This document shows positions 8,765 to 17,461 of a stretch of 64,000 nt of DNA, one piece after another. Position 1 is the stretch's first letter, and every line of letters begins with the position of its first letter. The stretch is from Deltaproteobacteria bacterium (GTDB lineage Bacteria > UBA10199 > JACPAL01 > JAHFST01): NCBI GenBank assembly GCA_023265625.1, contig JAHFST010000002.1, positions 225,024 to 289,023 of the forward strand. The letters are read 5' to 3'. Below the pieces are notes generated by a model that saw only the letters and a program-made list of their open reading frames with translations, ran no database searches and was not told the origin of the DNA. The translations under genes were made by a program, and so were the position numbers.

Positions 8765-9694
8765 TTACACCCTCACTTCCTCACCCATTATCAGGGATGA
8801 ATAGCGTTCCGGTCCGCCCACCAACACCCGAGCGGCGGCCACTTGTGGGTCATGGTAGAATGAAATGTGCCAGTGTCCAGTGCGCACGCGTTGTAGGAAC
8901 AACTCTTTCTCATTGGCCAGCTGTTTTGGGTCTCGATCAAATTGAGGCATATAGCGTTCTGGCGCGACATGCCAGGCGGTCGGGAAGAAATCGCCGCCAA
9001 AGACGACCCCGCCCGCGTCGGTGAGAAAGACCGCATGCATCTGACATTCGGAATGGCCACCGCTAAAGTAGAAGCGGACAGCGTCACCGAGCAAGTTGCA
9101 GGTGATGCCTTCCCCGCCCAATCCGGACGGGTCGCCGCTCAGGAGTGTCAAGCGCCCCGCCTGTTTCAGGGCCTGCAATTTTTCCGGCATCCCGGGGATG
9201 AAGGAAGAAGGTTGTCCCTCGATCGCGGGGTTTTCCATGTTCTGCTGATAGGCCCCCCGGCTTAAGAGGATGTGCGCTTTTGGGAGGCGCAGGTTCCCCG
9301 TCTCGTCCAGGATGCCACCGATGTGGTCCCAGTGGGGGTGAGAGCTGATAAAGATGTCGATGTCGGCGAGTGAGACCCCTAGCATCGCTAAATTTTCGAC
9401 CAGCAGGTCCCGGTCGGGGATACCCAATTTGCTCCGCGTGGCAGCCGGTAAATGAAGCCCAGAACCGGCATCACAGAGGATTGTTAAATTTTGGTTGGGA
9501 CCAGCGTTCTTGACTAGGAGGCAGTTGGCGGCCACTGTGACTGGTTGCTTCGCTGCATCACCCACTAAAGTGGGATCATTTCGCATGTGACCTGCCCGAA
9601 ATTGCGTAGGCCGGCCGGGGAGTGAGTAGACCGAGAGATGGGCCGCGGTGGCAGGGTTATTTCCTAAAATCAAAGCCGGATTGCCGCATGACAT
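8765..9694 (-). CDS. Metallo-beta-lactamase-fold hydrolase
   Basis: A 309-residue MBL-fold protein. SSHPHWDHIGG (118-127) supplies His119, His121, Asp123 and His124 of the HxHxDH motif, and further metal ligands are expected in FSGGHSECQMH and VFGGDFFPTAWH. The fold covers lactonases, glyoxalase II-like and other esterases; resemblance to N-acyl-homoserine-lactonase-type proteins is plausible but the substrate is not determinable. AGGAGG lies six bases before the ATG at 9694. It heads a two-gene operon with the ketopantoate reductase; what links them biochemically is unclear. Confidence 0.83.
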   Translation of the reverse strand: MSCGNPALILGNNPATAAHLSVYSLPGRPTQFRAGHMRNDPTLVGDAAKQPVTVAANCLLVKNAGPNQNLTILCDAGSGLHLPAATRSKLGIPDRDLLVENLAMLGVSLADIDIFISSHPHWDHIGGILDETGNLRLPKAHILLSRGAYQQNMENPAIEGQPSSFIPGMPEKLQALKQAGRLTLLSGDPSGLGGEGITCNLLGDAVRFYFSGGHSECQMHAVFLTDAGGVVFGGDFFPTAWHVAPERYMPQFDRDPKQLANEKELFLQRVRTGHWHISFYHDPQVAAARVLVGGPERYSSLIMGEEVRV

Positions 9695-9796
9695 GGATGA
9701 CCTCCTGTAATGACCTTGGTCTCGGCTCTAGCATGGATAAGTTGCTTGATTTCAGAAAATATTGAATTCTTCTGATAAATCTATGAACTCAATTTA

Positions 9797-9848
9797 TATC
9801 TCATTTTGAGATAATTCTCTTGCCAAAATATCTCATTTTGCTATATCA
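9797..9848 (+). promoter_or_regulatory. Promoter with repeated operator for the second higBA module
   Basis: TATCTCA, three Ts, TGAGATA forms a perfect inverted repeat at 9797-9813. The half-site TATCTCATTTTG recurs exactly at 9829-9840, 32 bases (about three helical turns) downstream. A candidate promoter overlaps it: -35 TTGCCA at 9820-9825 and -10 TATATC at 9842-9847, spacing 16. An autorepressor bound at both sites would cover this promoter. The predicted transcript start almost coincides with the toxin ATG at 9855, so the message may be leaderless. Confidence 0.6.
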
Positions 9849-9854
9849 TTTGGG

Positions 9855-10142
9855 ATGAGACTGCTGGGCAGGAATTGCATTGAGGGATTCATCAAGAAGC
9901 ATCGAAACTCCGAGGGGTCTTTAAGGCGATGGCAAAAGTTGATCGAAACGACGGACTATAAAAATATCAGCGAGCTTAGAAGGACATTTCCACATGCTGA
10001 TTACGTCGGTGGAAAGACTGTGTTTAACGTGGGGGGTAATAAAGTTCGAACGATAACCGTGATTGAGTATGGCATTGGGCAAGTGATTATTACGCATGTG
10101 TTGACTCATGAGGAATACGACCTGGACAAATGGAAGGATTAA
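9855..10142 (+). CDS. higB: HigB-type mRNA interferase toxin
   Basis: A 95-residue HigB-family toxin. The pattern SLRRWQKLIE..YKNISELRRTFPHADYVGGKTVFNVGG, then RTITVIEYGIGQVIITHVLTHEEYDL, is the classic HigB_toxin arrangement, ending in the conserved THxEYD segment. HigB cuts ribosome-bound mRNA. No ribosome binding site is visible ahead of the ATG, which suits a leaderless transcript from the overlapping promoter. The HTH antitoxin gene starts 6 bases downstream. Confidence 0.9.
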   Translation: MRLLGRNCIEGFIKKHRNSEGSLRRWQKLIETTDYKNISELRRTFPHADYVGGKTVFNVGGNKVRTITVIEYGIGQVIITHVLTHEEYDLDKWKD

Positions 10143-10148
10143 TCAATT

Positions 10149-10628
10149 ATGAATACATCGGAACTCCATTCATTTTTGCAAGAAACGATCGGGGACTCGC
10201 CTTTTGAAAAACCTGGCCGGGTTTATTTAGCCATGTGTTCCGTCTTTCCTCTTAGGAGGATTATGAACAAGAAACATCATGCATTGGCATTAAGTATTCT
10301 CACTAAGCTCCCTGAGTTTTTACAAAATACCTCGAGGATTTCATCGCAAGAGAAAAGACAGGTTCTTAGCTATATGGATGCCTTGGGCCTGCTAGTCGAA
10401 GCCTATGAAAAAAAGGCCTTTGCTGCGAATTTTGCTGGCATCTCGGGCTCGGAAATTTTGCAATTCCTCATGGAAGAGCATGCTCTAAAGCAGGGTGATC
10501 TTGTCAGTGAGTTGGGTAGCCAGTCGATCGTTTCTGAAATTCTTTCCCATAAACGAAAACTGAACAATCAGCAAATCCATGCGCTCTCCAAACGATTTGG
10601 AGTTTCTCCCGCGGCGTTTTTTGAATAA
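10149..10628 (+). CDS. higA: HigA-type antitoxin
   Basis: A 159-residue antitoxin pairing with HigB. The C-terminal helix-turn-helix reads SGSEILQFLMEEHALKQGDL, then SELGSQSIVSEILSHKRKLN, then IHALSKRFGVSPAAFFE, the standard HigA/XRE ending; the first 90 residues likely wrap the toxin. GGAAGGA nine bases ahead of ATG lies inside the end of higB. It probably binds the TATCTCA repeats upstream of the operon. Confidence 0.88.
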   Translation: MNTSELHSFLQETIGDSPFEKPGRVYLAMCSVFPLRRIMNKKHHALALSILTKLPEFLQNTSRISSQEKRQVLSYMDALGLLVEAYEKKAFAANFAGISGSEILQFLMEEHALKQGDLVSELGSQSIVSEILSHKRKLNNQQIHALSKRFGVSPAAFFE

Positions 10629-10634
10629 CGGCCC

Positions 10635-13103
10635 TTAAAAATCTTCGTAGAGAAAATCCACCCCTCGGCTGGAGGAGGCGGTGCCGTAGCCGGCGCCTTC
10701 ACCTTTCGGGGGCTCGCGGGGGCCGGGGGCGGAGCCGCCGGTCATGGAGTCGAGGTCGGCGACTTTGAGATCGGGAGGGACGGCGAAATCGCGGATGGGT
10801 TGGTCTTTCATGACTTCCTGCATGTAGTAGAGCCAAATGGGGGCGGAGACAACGCCACCGGTCATCTTTGGGCCAATGGGTTTGCGGCTGTCATAGCCTA
10901 ACCAAACACCCGTCACCATATTGGGGACGTAACCAACGAACCAGGCATCCGATTCATCATTGGTGGTGCCCGTCTTGCCCGCGGCGGGGCGACCCAGCTC
11001 CTTGGCCTTGAAGCCCGTGCCGTGATCCACCACGCTCTTCATCAAACTGACCATCAAATACGCCGTCTTAGGGGTAATGACATGATCTTCTGGGATAGCT
11101 GAACCATAAAGAACCTTGAGATCATCATGAGTCAACTTGAGGCGATCCTTCTTGGTCTCCTCATCTCCCTGCTTCATGAGGTGTTCGTTGTACTCGCCTT
11201 TGCTGGCACTGGGCTCACTCGCAAAGGGGTTCTCCGGTTCCTCGGGAATGGGATGTTCTTCCAAGACGCGGCCGTTCTGATCCACGATCTTGCTGATGTA
11301 GATGAATTTCGGACGTTTGCCGCCATTGGGAAAGGTTCCATAGGCGCGGGCCAGGTCCTGCAAGATGACATCGGAGGCGCCCAACGCCGAAGAGAGATAT
11401 TTTTGCACCGGAGTGGTCAAGCCCAGCTTGCGGGCGAAGGCCACGGCGTAGTCGATCCCAATGTCATGAAAGATCTTAACGGCCACGACATTGACCGAAT
11501 TGGTGATGGCCGAACGAAGACTCATGGGCCCGCTGAACTTATTGCCGTAATTTTTGGGGCTCCAGATCTCGCGTCCCACCGTGAAAGAAACCGGCCCGTC
11601 GACGATGATGGTCTTGGGGCTGTAGCCCTTATCCAAGGCCGCGGAATAAACGATGGGCTTGAAGGCCGATCCTGGTTGCCGCAGGGCTTGCGTGGCGCGG
11701 TTGAATTCGCTCTTCTTAAAGCTATAACCACCGATCATGGCCTTTACGGCGCCGGTGAGCGGGTTGTAAGAGAAGAGGGCGCTCTCCAACTTGGGTTCTT
11801 GGACCAGATTAAAATAGGTCTCATCCTTCTTGGTCACCCAGTAGACTTCCCCGCGTTGTAAGGGGTGTCCGGTCCAGGCCTTTTCGGCATTACTGATCGT
11901 GCCATGAACACGGCCCACTAGGATTTCTGCATCTCCCTTTGGAAGAAGGTTGAGTACAATTCCCTTGTAGGGCTGTCCCAGTTCCAACGGGGTTGTTTCA
12001 CGACCTTCTAGCTGGGGAATGTTGACAGAATCTTGTAAACTTGCCTGAATAACTTCCTGGTGCACCATTTCGGCAAATTTGTTGATCTCATCCTCCCTGA
12101 CGGTCACCAAGGGACCCCGAAAACCCTTGCGCCGGTCCAGTTCATGGAGGCCGCGCTTCACGGCCCGATCCGCCGCCCGATTGGCCTCCAGATTGGCCGT
12201 GGTGTAAATCTTCAACCCTTCATGATAGAGGACATAATCCCCGTATTTTTCTTCGATATATTTGCGGATATATTCCACAAAATAGGGGGCGTAGAGGTTG
12301 TTAAAATCTTTATCAATGCCGGCGCGATAGACCTTCAAGGGTTCTTTGAAGGCCTGCACGGCATCCTTTTTACCAATATACCCATTATCCAGCATTCGGC
12401 TCAGCACGATTTCCTGCCTTTTTTTGGCGGCTTGCACATTGGCGAGCGGAGAGAAGCTGTTAGGGGCGGAAGGGAGACCGGCAATCATGGCCATCTCCGA
12501 CAGATTTAAATCTTTGATGCCCTTGTGAAAGTAATTACGCGCAGCCGACTCAATGCCATAGGATCGGTTCCCCAAGTAAATCTGGTTGAGATAAAGTTCT
12601 AGGATCTGTTCCTTGGATAAATTTTGCTCAATCTGCGTTGCAAGAATGGCCTCTTTAATCTTGCGGTCGAAGGTCCGAGTGGGAGAGAGCAAGATAGAGC
12701 GAGTGATTTGTTGCGTGATGGTGGAACCTCCTTGCACCACCCGTCCGGCACGCAAGTTTTCAAACGTGGCACGCAAGATTCCTAAAAAATCGACACCCTC
12801 GTGTTCCCAAAAACGGGAATCCTCGCTGGCGACAAAGGCCTTGATGGCGAGAGGCGGAATGGTCTTGTAGGGGAGATAGTAGCGGGACTCCTGCCAAAAT
12901 TCGCCAATCTTTGTCTCATGATCATCAAAGACTTGGCTGACGACATCCGGGTGATAATCGGCAAGCTTGGAAAGGTGCGGTAGGTCTCGGGTATAATAAT
13001 AGTAGAGTGATGCCGCCCCCACAATGCAAACAAGCACCACCGACCCAACCAAACCAAAAATAATTTTTACGAGACGTCCAACCCCTTCCAACACAGTAGG
13101 CAT
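10635..13103 (-). CDS. mrcA: Penicillin-binding protein 1A (bifunctional)
   Basis: An 822-residue class A PBP that polymerises glycan strands and cross-links peptides in the periplasm. One N-terminal membrane helix (about 10-35) is followed by the GT51 domain with EDSRFWEHEG, GGSTITQQ and NQIYLGN, then the transpeptidase with SxxK in QPGSAFKPIVY, SxN in NSVNVVAVK and KTG in AAGKTGTTND. An in-frame GTG at 13205 would add 34 residues, but the ATG at 13103 starts right before the membrane helix as in homologues and leaves room for a divergent promoter shared with the lipoprotein gene. The tail is Gly/Pro-rich. Confidence 0.95.
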   Translation of the reverse strand: MPTVLEGVGRLVKIIFGLVGSVVLVCIVGAASLYYYYTRDLPHLSKLADYHPDVVSQVFDDHETKIGEFWQESRYYLPYKTIPPLAIKAFVASEDSRFWEHEGVDFLGILRATFENLRAGRVVQGGSTITQQITRSILLSPTRTFDRKIKEAILATQIEQNLSKEQILELYLNQIYLGNRSYGIESAARNYFHKGIKDLNLSEMAMIAGLPSAPNSFSPLANVQAAKKRQEIVLSRMLDNGYIGKKDAVQAFKEPLKVYRAGIDKDFNNLYAPYFVEYIRKYIEEKYGDYVLYHEGLKIYTTANLEANRAADRAVKRGLHELDRRKGFRGPLVTVREDEINKFAEMVHQEVIQASLQDSVNIPQLEGRETTPLELGQPYKGIVLNLLPKGDAEILVGRVHGTISNAEKAWTGHPLQRGEVYWVTKKDETYFNLVQEPKLESALFSYNPLTGAVKAMIGGYSFKKSEFNRATQALRQPGSAFKPIVYSAALDKGYSPKTIIVDGPVSFTVGREIWSPKNYGNKFSGPMSLRSAITNSVNVVAVKIFHDIGIDYAVAFARKLGLTTPVQKYLSSALGASDVILQDLARAYGTFPNGGKRPKFIYISKIVDQNGRVLEEHPIPEEPENPFASEPSASKGEYNEHLMKQGDEETKKDRLKLTHDDLKVLYGSAIPEDHVITPKTAYLMVSLMKSVVDHGTGFKAKELGRPAAGKTGTTNDESDAWFVGYVPNMVTGVWLGYDSRKPIGPKMTGGVVSAPIWLYYMQEVMKDQPIRDFAVPPDLKVADLDSMTGGSAPGPREPPKGEGAGYGTASSSRGVDFLYEDF

Positions 13104-13207
13104 GGGGAGAGTCCCTAGCAAAACGATCGTGACTTTGCAAGCTGCAGGAACTATTTCTTGACAAGCGGGCGACATTGCTATTTTTTTAATGCAGGGGGAA
13201 TTCACAT

Positions 13208-13414
13208 ATGAAGAAAATTTCGTTATCTATGGCTGTGGTGGTTGCCTTGGGATCATTCGCCGCGTGTAGTTTTAAAAAGAATTTGCCGGAAAGTACGAGT
13301 CATGAGGCGGCCCCTGCGGTAGCGGCCCCCGTCGCGGTCCCAGCCGCTCCGGAAACGGCGCCGGTCCCTGTGGCTGTTCCGGAATCGATGCCTACGGCTC
13401 CTGTTCATCCCTAA
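13208..13414 (+). CDS. Small Ala/Pro-rich lipoprotein
   Basis: A 68-residue predicted lipoprotein: a basic start, hydrophobic stretch and lipobox ending FAAC put the lipid-anchored Cys at position 20. The mature part of about 48 residues is low-complexity, built from Ala, Pro, Val and Glu, and resembles a flexible tether rather than an enzyme. AGGGGGA precedes the ATG by eight bases. It is divergent from mrcA and 50 bases ahead of the permease gene. Role unknown; a cell-envelope spacer is a guess. Confidence 0.7.
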   Translation: MKKISLSMAVVVALGSFAACSFKKNLPESTSHEAAPAVAAPVAVPAAPETAPVPVAVPESMPTAPVHP

Positions 13415-13464
13415 TGTTTTTGCCGCTTCTCATCCATGGCTAAATCTGATAGGAGAGGAACACC

Positions 13465-14526
13465 GTGACGCAGCGCCAGATCTTTGTCCTCTCTTTTTTT
13501 GGACTATTTTTTTTGATTGCCCTCCAATTGGCGGGGGTCTTCCGTTTATTTTTATTGCCGCTTGGTTGGGCGGTCATTCTCTCCATTGTATTCTATCCTC
13601 TCTACATTCGCATCCTGCGCGGGGTAAAAGGGCGGAAAAATATGGCCGCCTTAATCTCCGTTCTGATTGTCATGGTCATGACCTCGGCGCCGATGATTTT
13701 TTTTACCGGGACCCTGGTTCGTGAGACCTTGAGTTTTTATCACGATGTTTCCGGCTGGATTGACCAACGTCGGTACGAGGTTGCTTGGAATGCGTTGCTC
13801 AACTCTCCGCTACGTGTGATCTGGGATAAGATTATCGAGAAAACCGCCTCCCTAGACATCCAAATTGTCCCGTTGATTGGCAAGGCGATGCAAAATCTCT
13901 CCGATCAGATTGTCGGAAAGATTCAGGCGGGGGCCACCAATTTTCTGTTTTTTGTCGTCAATTACTTCGTCACGATCATCATTCTATTTTTTTTCCTCCG
14001 AGATGGCGAGGCGATGGGGCGCGGATTGAAGGATTTGTTTCCGATGACGCGAGAAAATAAGGAGGTGGTTTTTTCCCGCCTTTCCACCACCATCTCTGCG
14101 GTGGTGCGCGGCCTCGTGGTGACAGGCGGGGTGCAAGGGGCTCTCTCGGGATTGGCCTTCGCCTTGTTAGGGGTGCCTTTTCCGGTTTTTCTTTCGTTTT
14201 TGATCGCCTTTATGGCCCTGGTTCCAATTGGGGGGGCGGTGTTTGTCTGGTTGCCTTCCGCCGTTTATCTTTTTATGGCGGGCTCTTGGGGCAAGGCCTT
14301 GGCGTTATTTCTCTGGGGCGCCCTGGTCATCAGCACGGTCGATAATTTTTTAAAGCCTCTTTTGATCGGGGAAAAAACCAAGCTGCCCACCTTGTTTCTA
14401 TTTTTGGCCATCCTGGGTGGTTTGGTGTTCTACGGTTTTATCGGGGTTTTTCTAGGCCCCGTCATTCTCGCTCTGTTCTTGACCTTAATTGAGATTTATA
14501 GAAAAGAATATCCGGATCATCCGTAA
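13465..14526 (+). CDS. AI-2E family transporter (YdiK/PerM-like permease)
   Basis: A 353-residue integral membrane protein with about eight hydrophobic segments and the family's segment order: two N-terminal helices, a soluble stretch (RETLSFYHDVSGWIDQRRYE), then helices with FFLRDGEAMGRGLKDLFP, VVRGLVVTGGVQGALSGLAFALLG in two parts, and a C-terminal GFIGVFLGPVILALFLTL. The family was named for autoinducer-2 export but includes Na+/H+ antiporters and PerM, so the substrate is open. GTG start behind AGGAGAGG. Confidence 0.85.
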   Translation: MTQRQIFVLSFFGLFFLIALQLAGVFRLFLLPLGWAVILSIVFYPLYIRILRGVKGRKNMAALISVLIVMVMTSAPMIFFTGTLVRETLSFYHDVSGWIDQRRYEVAWNALLNSPLRVIWDKIIEKTASLDIQIVPLIGKAMQNLSDQIVGKIQAGATNFLFFVVNYFVTIIILFFFLRDGEAMGRGLKDLFPMTRENKEVVFSRLSTTISAVVRGLVVTGGVQGALSGLAFALLGVPFPVFLSFLIAFMALVPIGGAVFVWLPSAVYLFMAGSWGKALALFLWGALVISTVDNFLKPLLIGEKTKLPTLFLFLAILGGLVFYGFIGVFLGPVILALFLTLIEIYRKEYPDHP

Positions 14527-14536
14527 AGGGGAACCG

Positions 14537-15661
14537 ATGCTAAAAAAAATAATCGAAACGTTTTTTTGGGTGTGCGTTGCGTTGTCACCCTCCTGTTCTA
14601 GGAACAGCTCAGATATTCTCATCGGAGAGTACGGTTCTTTGACGGGGGGGACGGCGACCTTTGGCCAAAGTACGCATCGGGGTGTGACGATGGCCACGGA
14701 AGAGCAGAATGAACGCGGTGGATTGTTGGGAAAGAAGATTAAGATTATTACGGAGGATGACCAAAGCAAGCCGGAAGAGGCCAAGACGGTGGTTTTGAAA
14801 TTGCTCAAGCAGGATCGAGTGATTGCGTTGCTGGGAGAGGTGGCGTCTTCTCGCAGCCTGGCGGCTGCTCCGGAGGCGCAAAAGGCGAAGATCCCGATGT
14901 TGAGTCCCGCCTCCACCAATCCCAAGGTGACGGAAGTCGGGGACTATATCTTTCGCTCCTGCTTCATTGATTCTTTTCAGGGTGAGGCGATGGCTCATTT
15001 TGCCAAATCCCTGCATCTGAATCGGGTGGCCATTCTCAAGGATATTAAAAATGATTATTCAGTTGGTTTGGCGGATTATTTTGAACGCACCTTTCGTGCG
15101 CTGGGTGGCGAGATCACCGATATCCAATCTTACTCGGAAGGGGATATCGAGTTTCGCGCCCAATTGACGGCCCTGAAAGGCAAAAACCCCGAGGCTATTT
15201 TTATTCCCGGTTATTATACGGAGGTGGGATTGATTGCCCGGCAAGCCCGTGAGTTGGGACTGAACGTGCCACTGATGGGGGGCGATGGCTGGGACTCGCC
15301 CAAGACCTTGGAAATCGGCGGGGTGAGCGTCAATGAATCCTACTTTAGCACCCATTATGCCGCGGATGATCCGGATCCCAAGGTGAAGGATTTCGTGGAC
15401 AAGTACCGGAAAAAACATGGATCGGTGCCGGATGCCATGGCGGTATTGGGCTATGATGCCGCGGCTCTTTTGTTTGATGCGATCACGCGTGCCGGCACGA
15501 CGGATCCTGGAAAAATACGCGACGCCCTCGCGGCCACGCAGAATTTTTCCGGGGTTTCCGGGGCCATTTCCATGGATCCCAGTCGCAATGCCCGCAAGCG
15601 CCTGGTCATCCTCAAGATCGATAATGGCAATGTCCATTTCTACGATGCAGTGAAACCCTAA
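14537..15661 (+). CDS. livK: Branched-chain amino acid ABC transporter, substrate-binding protein
   Basis: A 374-residue periplasmic binding protein of the Leu/Ile/Val (peripla_BP_6) family. The mature region opens IGEYGSLTGGTATFGQSTHRG, followed by ERGGLLGKKIKIITEDDQSK, the family's first-lobe motifs, and ends with the usual FSGVSGAISMDPSRNARK. Cys20 after a hydrophobic stretch suggests a lipoprotein, though the lipobox (SPSC) is atypical. I start at ATG 14537, behind AAGGGGA, instead of the frame's first ATG inside the permease gene. It heads the complete liv operon. Confidence 0.92.
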   Translation: MLKKIIETFFWVCVALSPSCSRNSSDILIGEYGSLTGGTATFGQSTHRGVTMATEEQNERGGLLGKKIKIITEDDQSKPEEAKTVVLKLLKQDRVIALLGEVASSRSLAAAPEAQKAKIPMLSPASTNPKVTEVGDYIFRSCFIDSFQGEAMAHFAKSLHLNRVAILKDIKNDYSVGLADYFERTFRALGGEITDIQSYSEGDIEFRAQLTALKGKNPEAIFIPGYYTEVGLIARQARELGLNVPLMGGDGWDSPKTLEIGGVSVNESYFSTHYAADDPDPKVKDFVDKYRKKHGSVPDAMAVLGYDAAALLFDAITRAGTTDPGKIRDALAATQNFSGVSGAISMDPSRNARKRLVILKIDNGNVHFYDAVKP

Positions 15662-15665
15662 AATC

Positions 15666-16562
15666 GTGACCGAATTCCTACAGCAAATCATCAACGGCCT
15701 GGCTTGGGGGGCGATTTATGGTTTGATAGCGTTGGGTTACACCATGGTTTATGGCGTACTCCGCCTGATCAACTTTGCGCATGGTGATATTTATATGGTG
15801 GGGGCCATGGTCGGTTATTACGTGGCACGCTGGATCCCGCAAGGAACCGGTCTCGCCTCCTTTCTGAGTTCCTTATTGGCCGCCATGATTGTCTGCGGTT
15901 TGCTAGGGGCCTTGATTGAGCGGCTGGCCTATAAGCCGTTGCGGCATGCCCCGCGTATCAATGCGCTCATTACGGCCATTGGCGTTTCTTTATTCCTGGA
16001 ATATGCAGGCCAGTTGCTTTTTGGCGCCGACCCCAAATTTTTTCCGAACCTGATCGCGGACAAGGTTTTTCTCCAATGGCATGGCATTGTGATCAACCAA
16101 ATTCAGGTTTTGATTTTTTCGGTCACTATCGTTTTGATGGTGCTGATCCATACGATCGTGCAAAAAACGCGTTTGGGAAAAGCCATGAGGGCAGTCTCGT
16201 TTTCCCATACGGCCAGTCAACTGGTGGGGATTAATTTGAATGCCGTCATCACGTTTACTTTTGTGCTCGGGTCTTCCCTGGCAGGAGCGGCGGGGATCTT
16301 GGTCAGTCTTTCCAATCCCAAGATTGAACCGATGATGGGGATTATGCCGGGGCTCAAGGCGTTTGTGGCGGCCGTGTTGGGAGGCATCGGGAGTATTCCA
16401 GGGGCCTTGGTGGGCGGGCTCTTGATGGGCTTGTCGGAAACTTTTGTGGTGGGTTACATCTCATCGACGTACCGCGACGCCCTGGCTTTTTTGCTGCTCA
16501 TTGTGATCCTGTTGGTGCGCCCGAGCGGACTCTTTGGTCGATCGACGGCAGAGAAAGTATGA
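15666..16562 (+). CDS. livH: Branched-chain amino acid ABC transporter permease LivH
   Basis: A 298-residue inner-membrane permease, one of the two channel subunits of the importer. The N-terminus INGLAWGAIYGLIALGYTMV and GVLRLINFAHGDIYMVGA are diagnostic of LivH, as is the C-terminal GLKAFVAAVLGGIGSIPGAL coupling region. It uses a GTG start five bases after the livK stop and overlaps livM by four bases. Confidence 0.95.
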   Translation: MTEFLQQIINGLAWGAIYGLIALGYTMVYGVLRLINFAHGDIYMVGAMVGYYVARWIPQGTGLASFLSSLLAAMIVCGLLGALIERLAYKPLRHAPRINALITAIGVSLFLEYAGQLLFGADPKFFPNLIADKVFLQWHGIVINQIQVLIFSVTIVLMVLIHTIVQKTRLGKAMRAVSFSHTASQLVGINLNAVITFTFVLGSSLAGAAGILVSLSNPKIEPMMGIMPGLKAFVAAVLGGIGSIPGALVGGLLMGLSETFVVGYISSTYRDALAFLLLIVILLVRPSGLFGRSTAEKV

Positions 16563-17461
16563 ACCTTTATTACCTACAGATCATTAATATGATTGGCATC
16601 AATGCGATCATGGCCGTTAGTTTAAACCTGATCATTGGACATACCGGCCAATTCTCCTTGGGACACGCGGGTTTTATGGCCATTGGGGCGTATGGTTCTG
16701 CGGCCTTCACCGTTTATCAAAAGGCCTTTTTTCTCAAACTCTTTTCAGGTTTGCCTCCTTCGTTGGCCGAGTCCTTGTTGTTTTTAGTGGCCCTGATTTT
16801 TGGGGGAACACTGGCTTCGCTAGGTGGCTTGTTGGTTGGGATCCCGACCCTGCGTTTGCGCGGTGATTATCTGGCGATTGCCACATTGGGATTAGGCGAA
16901 ATTATTCGCGTGCTGGTGTTGAACCTGGACTTTGTCGGTGGCGCGCGCGGTTTCACCGACATTCCGGAATACACCAATTTTTTTTGGATCTATCTTATTT
17001 TAACAATCGTGGTGGTGATGATGACCCGTTTGGTGCACAGCGCCAAGGGCAAGGCATTTTTGGCGATTCGTGAGGATGAGATCGCCGCCAGTTCGATCGG
17101 CATTGACGCCTTTCAGTATAAGATCATCGCGTTTGTCGTGGGGGCCTTCTGGGCGGGAATTGGCGGGGGATTGTTCGCCCATCTCAATACCTACTTGCAC
17201 ACCAATTCTTTTTCTTTTCTCAAATCGATCGAATTTATCGGGATGGTGGTATTGGGCGGAATGGGTTCGGTGACCGGGTCGATCCTGGCCGCGTCGTTGT
17301 TGACCTTACTGCCTGAGGTTTTGCGGGTTGCCAGTGAATGGCGCATGATTATCTACGCATTACTTCTCATTGTTTTTATGATCTTGCGTCCCCAAGGATT
17401 GTTGGGAAAACGCGAATTCAAATGGTTGTTACCCAAACATCCAAAGGGCAAAAATGGCTGA
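16559..17461 (+). CDS. livM: Branched-chain amino acid ABC transporter permease LivM
   Basis: A 300-residue second permease subunit. Motifs: NLIIGHTGQFSLGHAGFMAI, GDYLAIATLGLGEIIRVLV, FLAIREDEIAASSIGID (the cytoplasmic loop contacting the ATPases) and SIEFIGMVVLGGMGSVTGS. The start overlaps livH by four bases and the end overlaps livG by eight, so the operon is tightly coupled. Confidence 0.95.
   Translation: MNLYYLQIINMIGINAIMAVSLNLIIGHTGQFSLGHAGFMAIGAYGSAAFTVYQKAFFLKLFSGLPPSLAESLLFLVALIFGGTLASLGGLLVGIPTLRLRGDYLAIATLGLGEIIRVLVLNLDFVGGARGFTDIPEYTNFFWIYLILTIVVVMMTRLVHSAKGKAFLAIREDEIAASSIGIDAFQYKIIAFVVGAFWAGIGGGLFAHLNTYLHTNSFSFLKSIEFIGMVVLGGMGSVTGSILAASLLTLLPEVLRVASEWRMIIYALLLIVFMILRPQGLLGKREFKWLLPKHPKGKNG

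Noticed and set aside
5919-10628. Possible prophage or integrated element around the toxin-antitoxin genes
   Set aside because: No integrase, tRNA, direct-repeat ends or phage structural genes are visible; the toxins alone do not show a prophage.
11127-11861. 244-codon plus-strand frame opposite mrcA
   Set aside because: Entirely antisense to the conserved transpeptidase domain of PBP1A, with no homology signal and no ribosome binding site.
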